Assembly: GCA_029932755.1 (NCBI GenBank)
Contig: JAOZPK010000002.1
Coordinates: 7,693 to 38,139 of the forward strand
Length of the DNA stretch: 30,447 nucleotides
DNA from: Candidatus Cloacimonadota bacterium
GTDB lineage: Bacteria > Cloacimonadota > Cloacimonadia > Cloacimonadales > TCS61
Direction: 5' to 3'
Shown here: one piece after another, positions 30,347 to 30,447 of the stretch
How positions within the stretch are numbered: position 1 is the first letter of the stretch
How the letters are laid out: every line of letters starts with the position of its first letter
The notes under the pieces: generated by a model
The model's database searches: none
Seen by the model: only the letters and a program-made list of their open reading frames with translations
What the model was told of the DNA's origin: nothing
Program-made: the position numbers and the translations under genes

Positions 30347-30447
30347 TTAAGTTTTATCCTTTTTTACTATCTTCAACGCTAATTCATCTAATTGCTTTTG
30401 AGAAACATTTGCAGGAGATTCGCTCATGAGATCGGTTGCCTGAAGTG
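30347..30447 (-). CDS. aspS: Aspartyl-tRNA synthetase, C-terminal end (partial)
   Basis: The 33 visible codons on the minus strand read LQATDLMSESPANVSQKQLDELALKI followed by VKKDKT and a TAA at 30347-30349. The ATDLMSESPxxVSxKQLDEL pattern is the characteristic C-terminus of bacterial-type AspRS, which charges tRNA-Asp or tRNA-Asp/Asn. The rest of the gene lies beyond the window. The short ORF is followed by an AT-rich stretch and a paired-palindrome repeat before mtaB. Confidence 0.8.
   Translation of the reverse strand, partial: LQATDLMSESPANVSQKQLDELALKIVKKDKT

Noticed and set aside
1..30447. tRNA, rRNA, riboswitch or replication origin
   Set aside because: I scanned the gaps by eye and found no cloverleaf, T-loop motif, known riboswitch core or cluster of DnaA boxes. 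A tRNAscan or Infernal run would settle it.

Overview
The window is low-GC, densely coded bacterial DNA from a diderm. Outer-membrane markers are a pilus secretin (7211-8410), an Omp85-type barrel protein (23389-26403) and Mla-type lipid-transport genes (26629-28807). From the gene fusions and the base composition I would guess a candidate phylum of the FCB type, such as Cloacimonadota. That placement is recollection and inference, not something the sequence proves.

Layout. (1) 6-2704: an anchored PilX-like surface protein, a membrane histidine-kinase-like protein that stops right after its H-box helices, and a response regulator with a cNMP-binding-like output domain, closed by a strong terminator. 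(2) 2982-8410: a compact type IV pilus operon with a PilT/PilB-type ATPase, a PilM-PilN-TPR fusion, a PilO-PilP fusion and a short PilQ-type secretin, closed by a bidirectional terminator. (3) 8461-10005, minus strand: a threonine aldolase and a DUF5684 membrane protein. (4) 10212-20682, plus strand: a DNA-damage block of umuD, umuC, dinB, a SRAP (YedK/HMCES) protein, a DUF554 membrane protein, and an AddB/AddA nuclease-helicase pair. A perfect TTTTAAC-N6-GTTAAAA palindrome sits in the umuD promoter and is a candidate SOS operator. (5) 20747-21201: a GIY-YIG endonuclease gene between two copies of a paired-palindrome repeat. (6) 21234-23385: a phosphohexose mutase and an unrecognised Cys-rich protein. 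(7) 23389-30447, minus strand: a peptidase/beta-propeller/Omp85 fusion, mlaD, a second GIY-YIG module inserted between mlaD and mlaF, mtaB, and the C-terminal end of aspS at the window edge.

The most interesting signal is the GIY-YIG/palindrome pair. Both GIY-YIG genes are tightly wrapped in paired inverted repeats that resemble REPINs. The second module splits mlaF from mlaD and is bounded by a perfect 24-bp direct repeat. That repeat carries the mlaF stop codon on one side and the mlaD ribosome binding site on the other, which is what an insertion with target duplication would leave. Similar paired palindromes lie in several other gaps (26464-26559, 30216-30290), so the GIY-YIG genes may be tied to the spread of these repeats. 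That functional link is inference.
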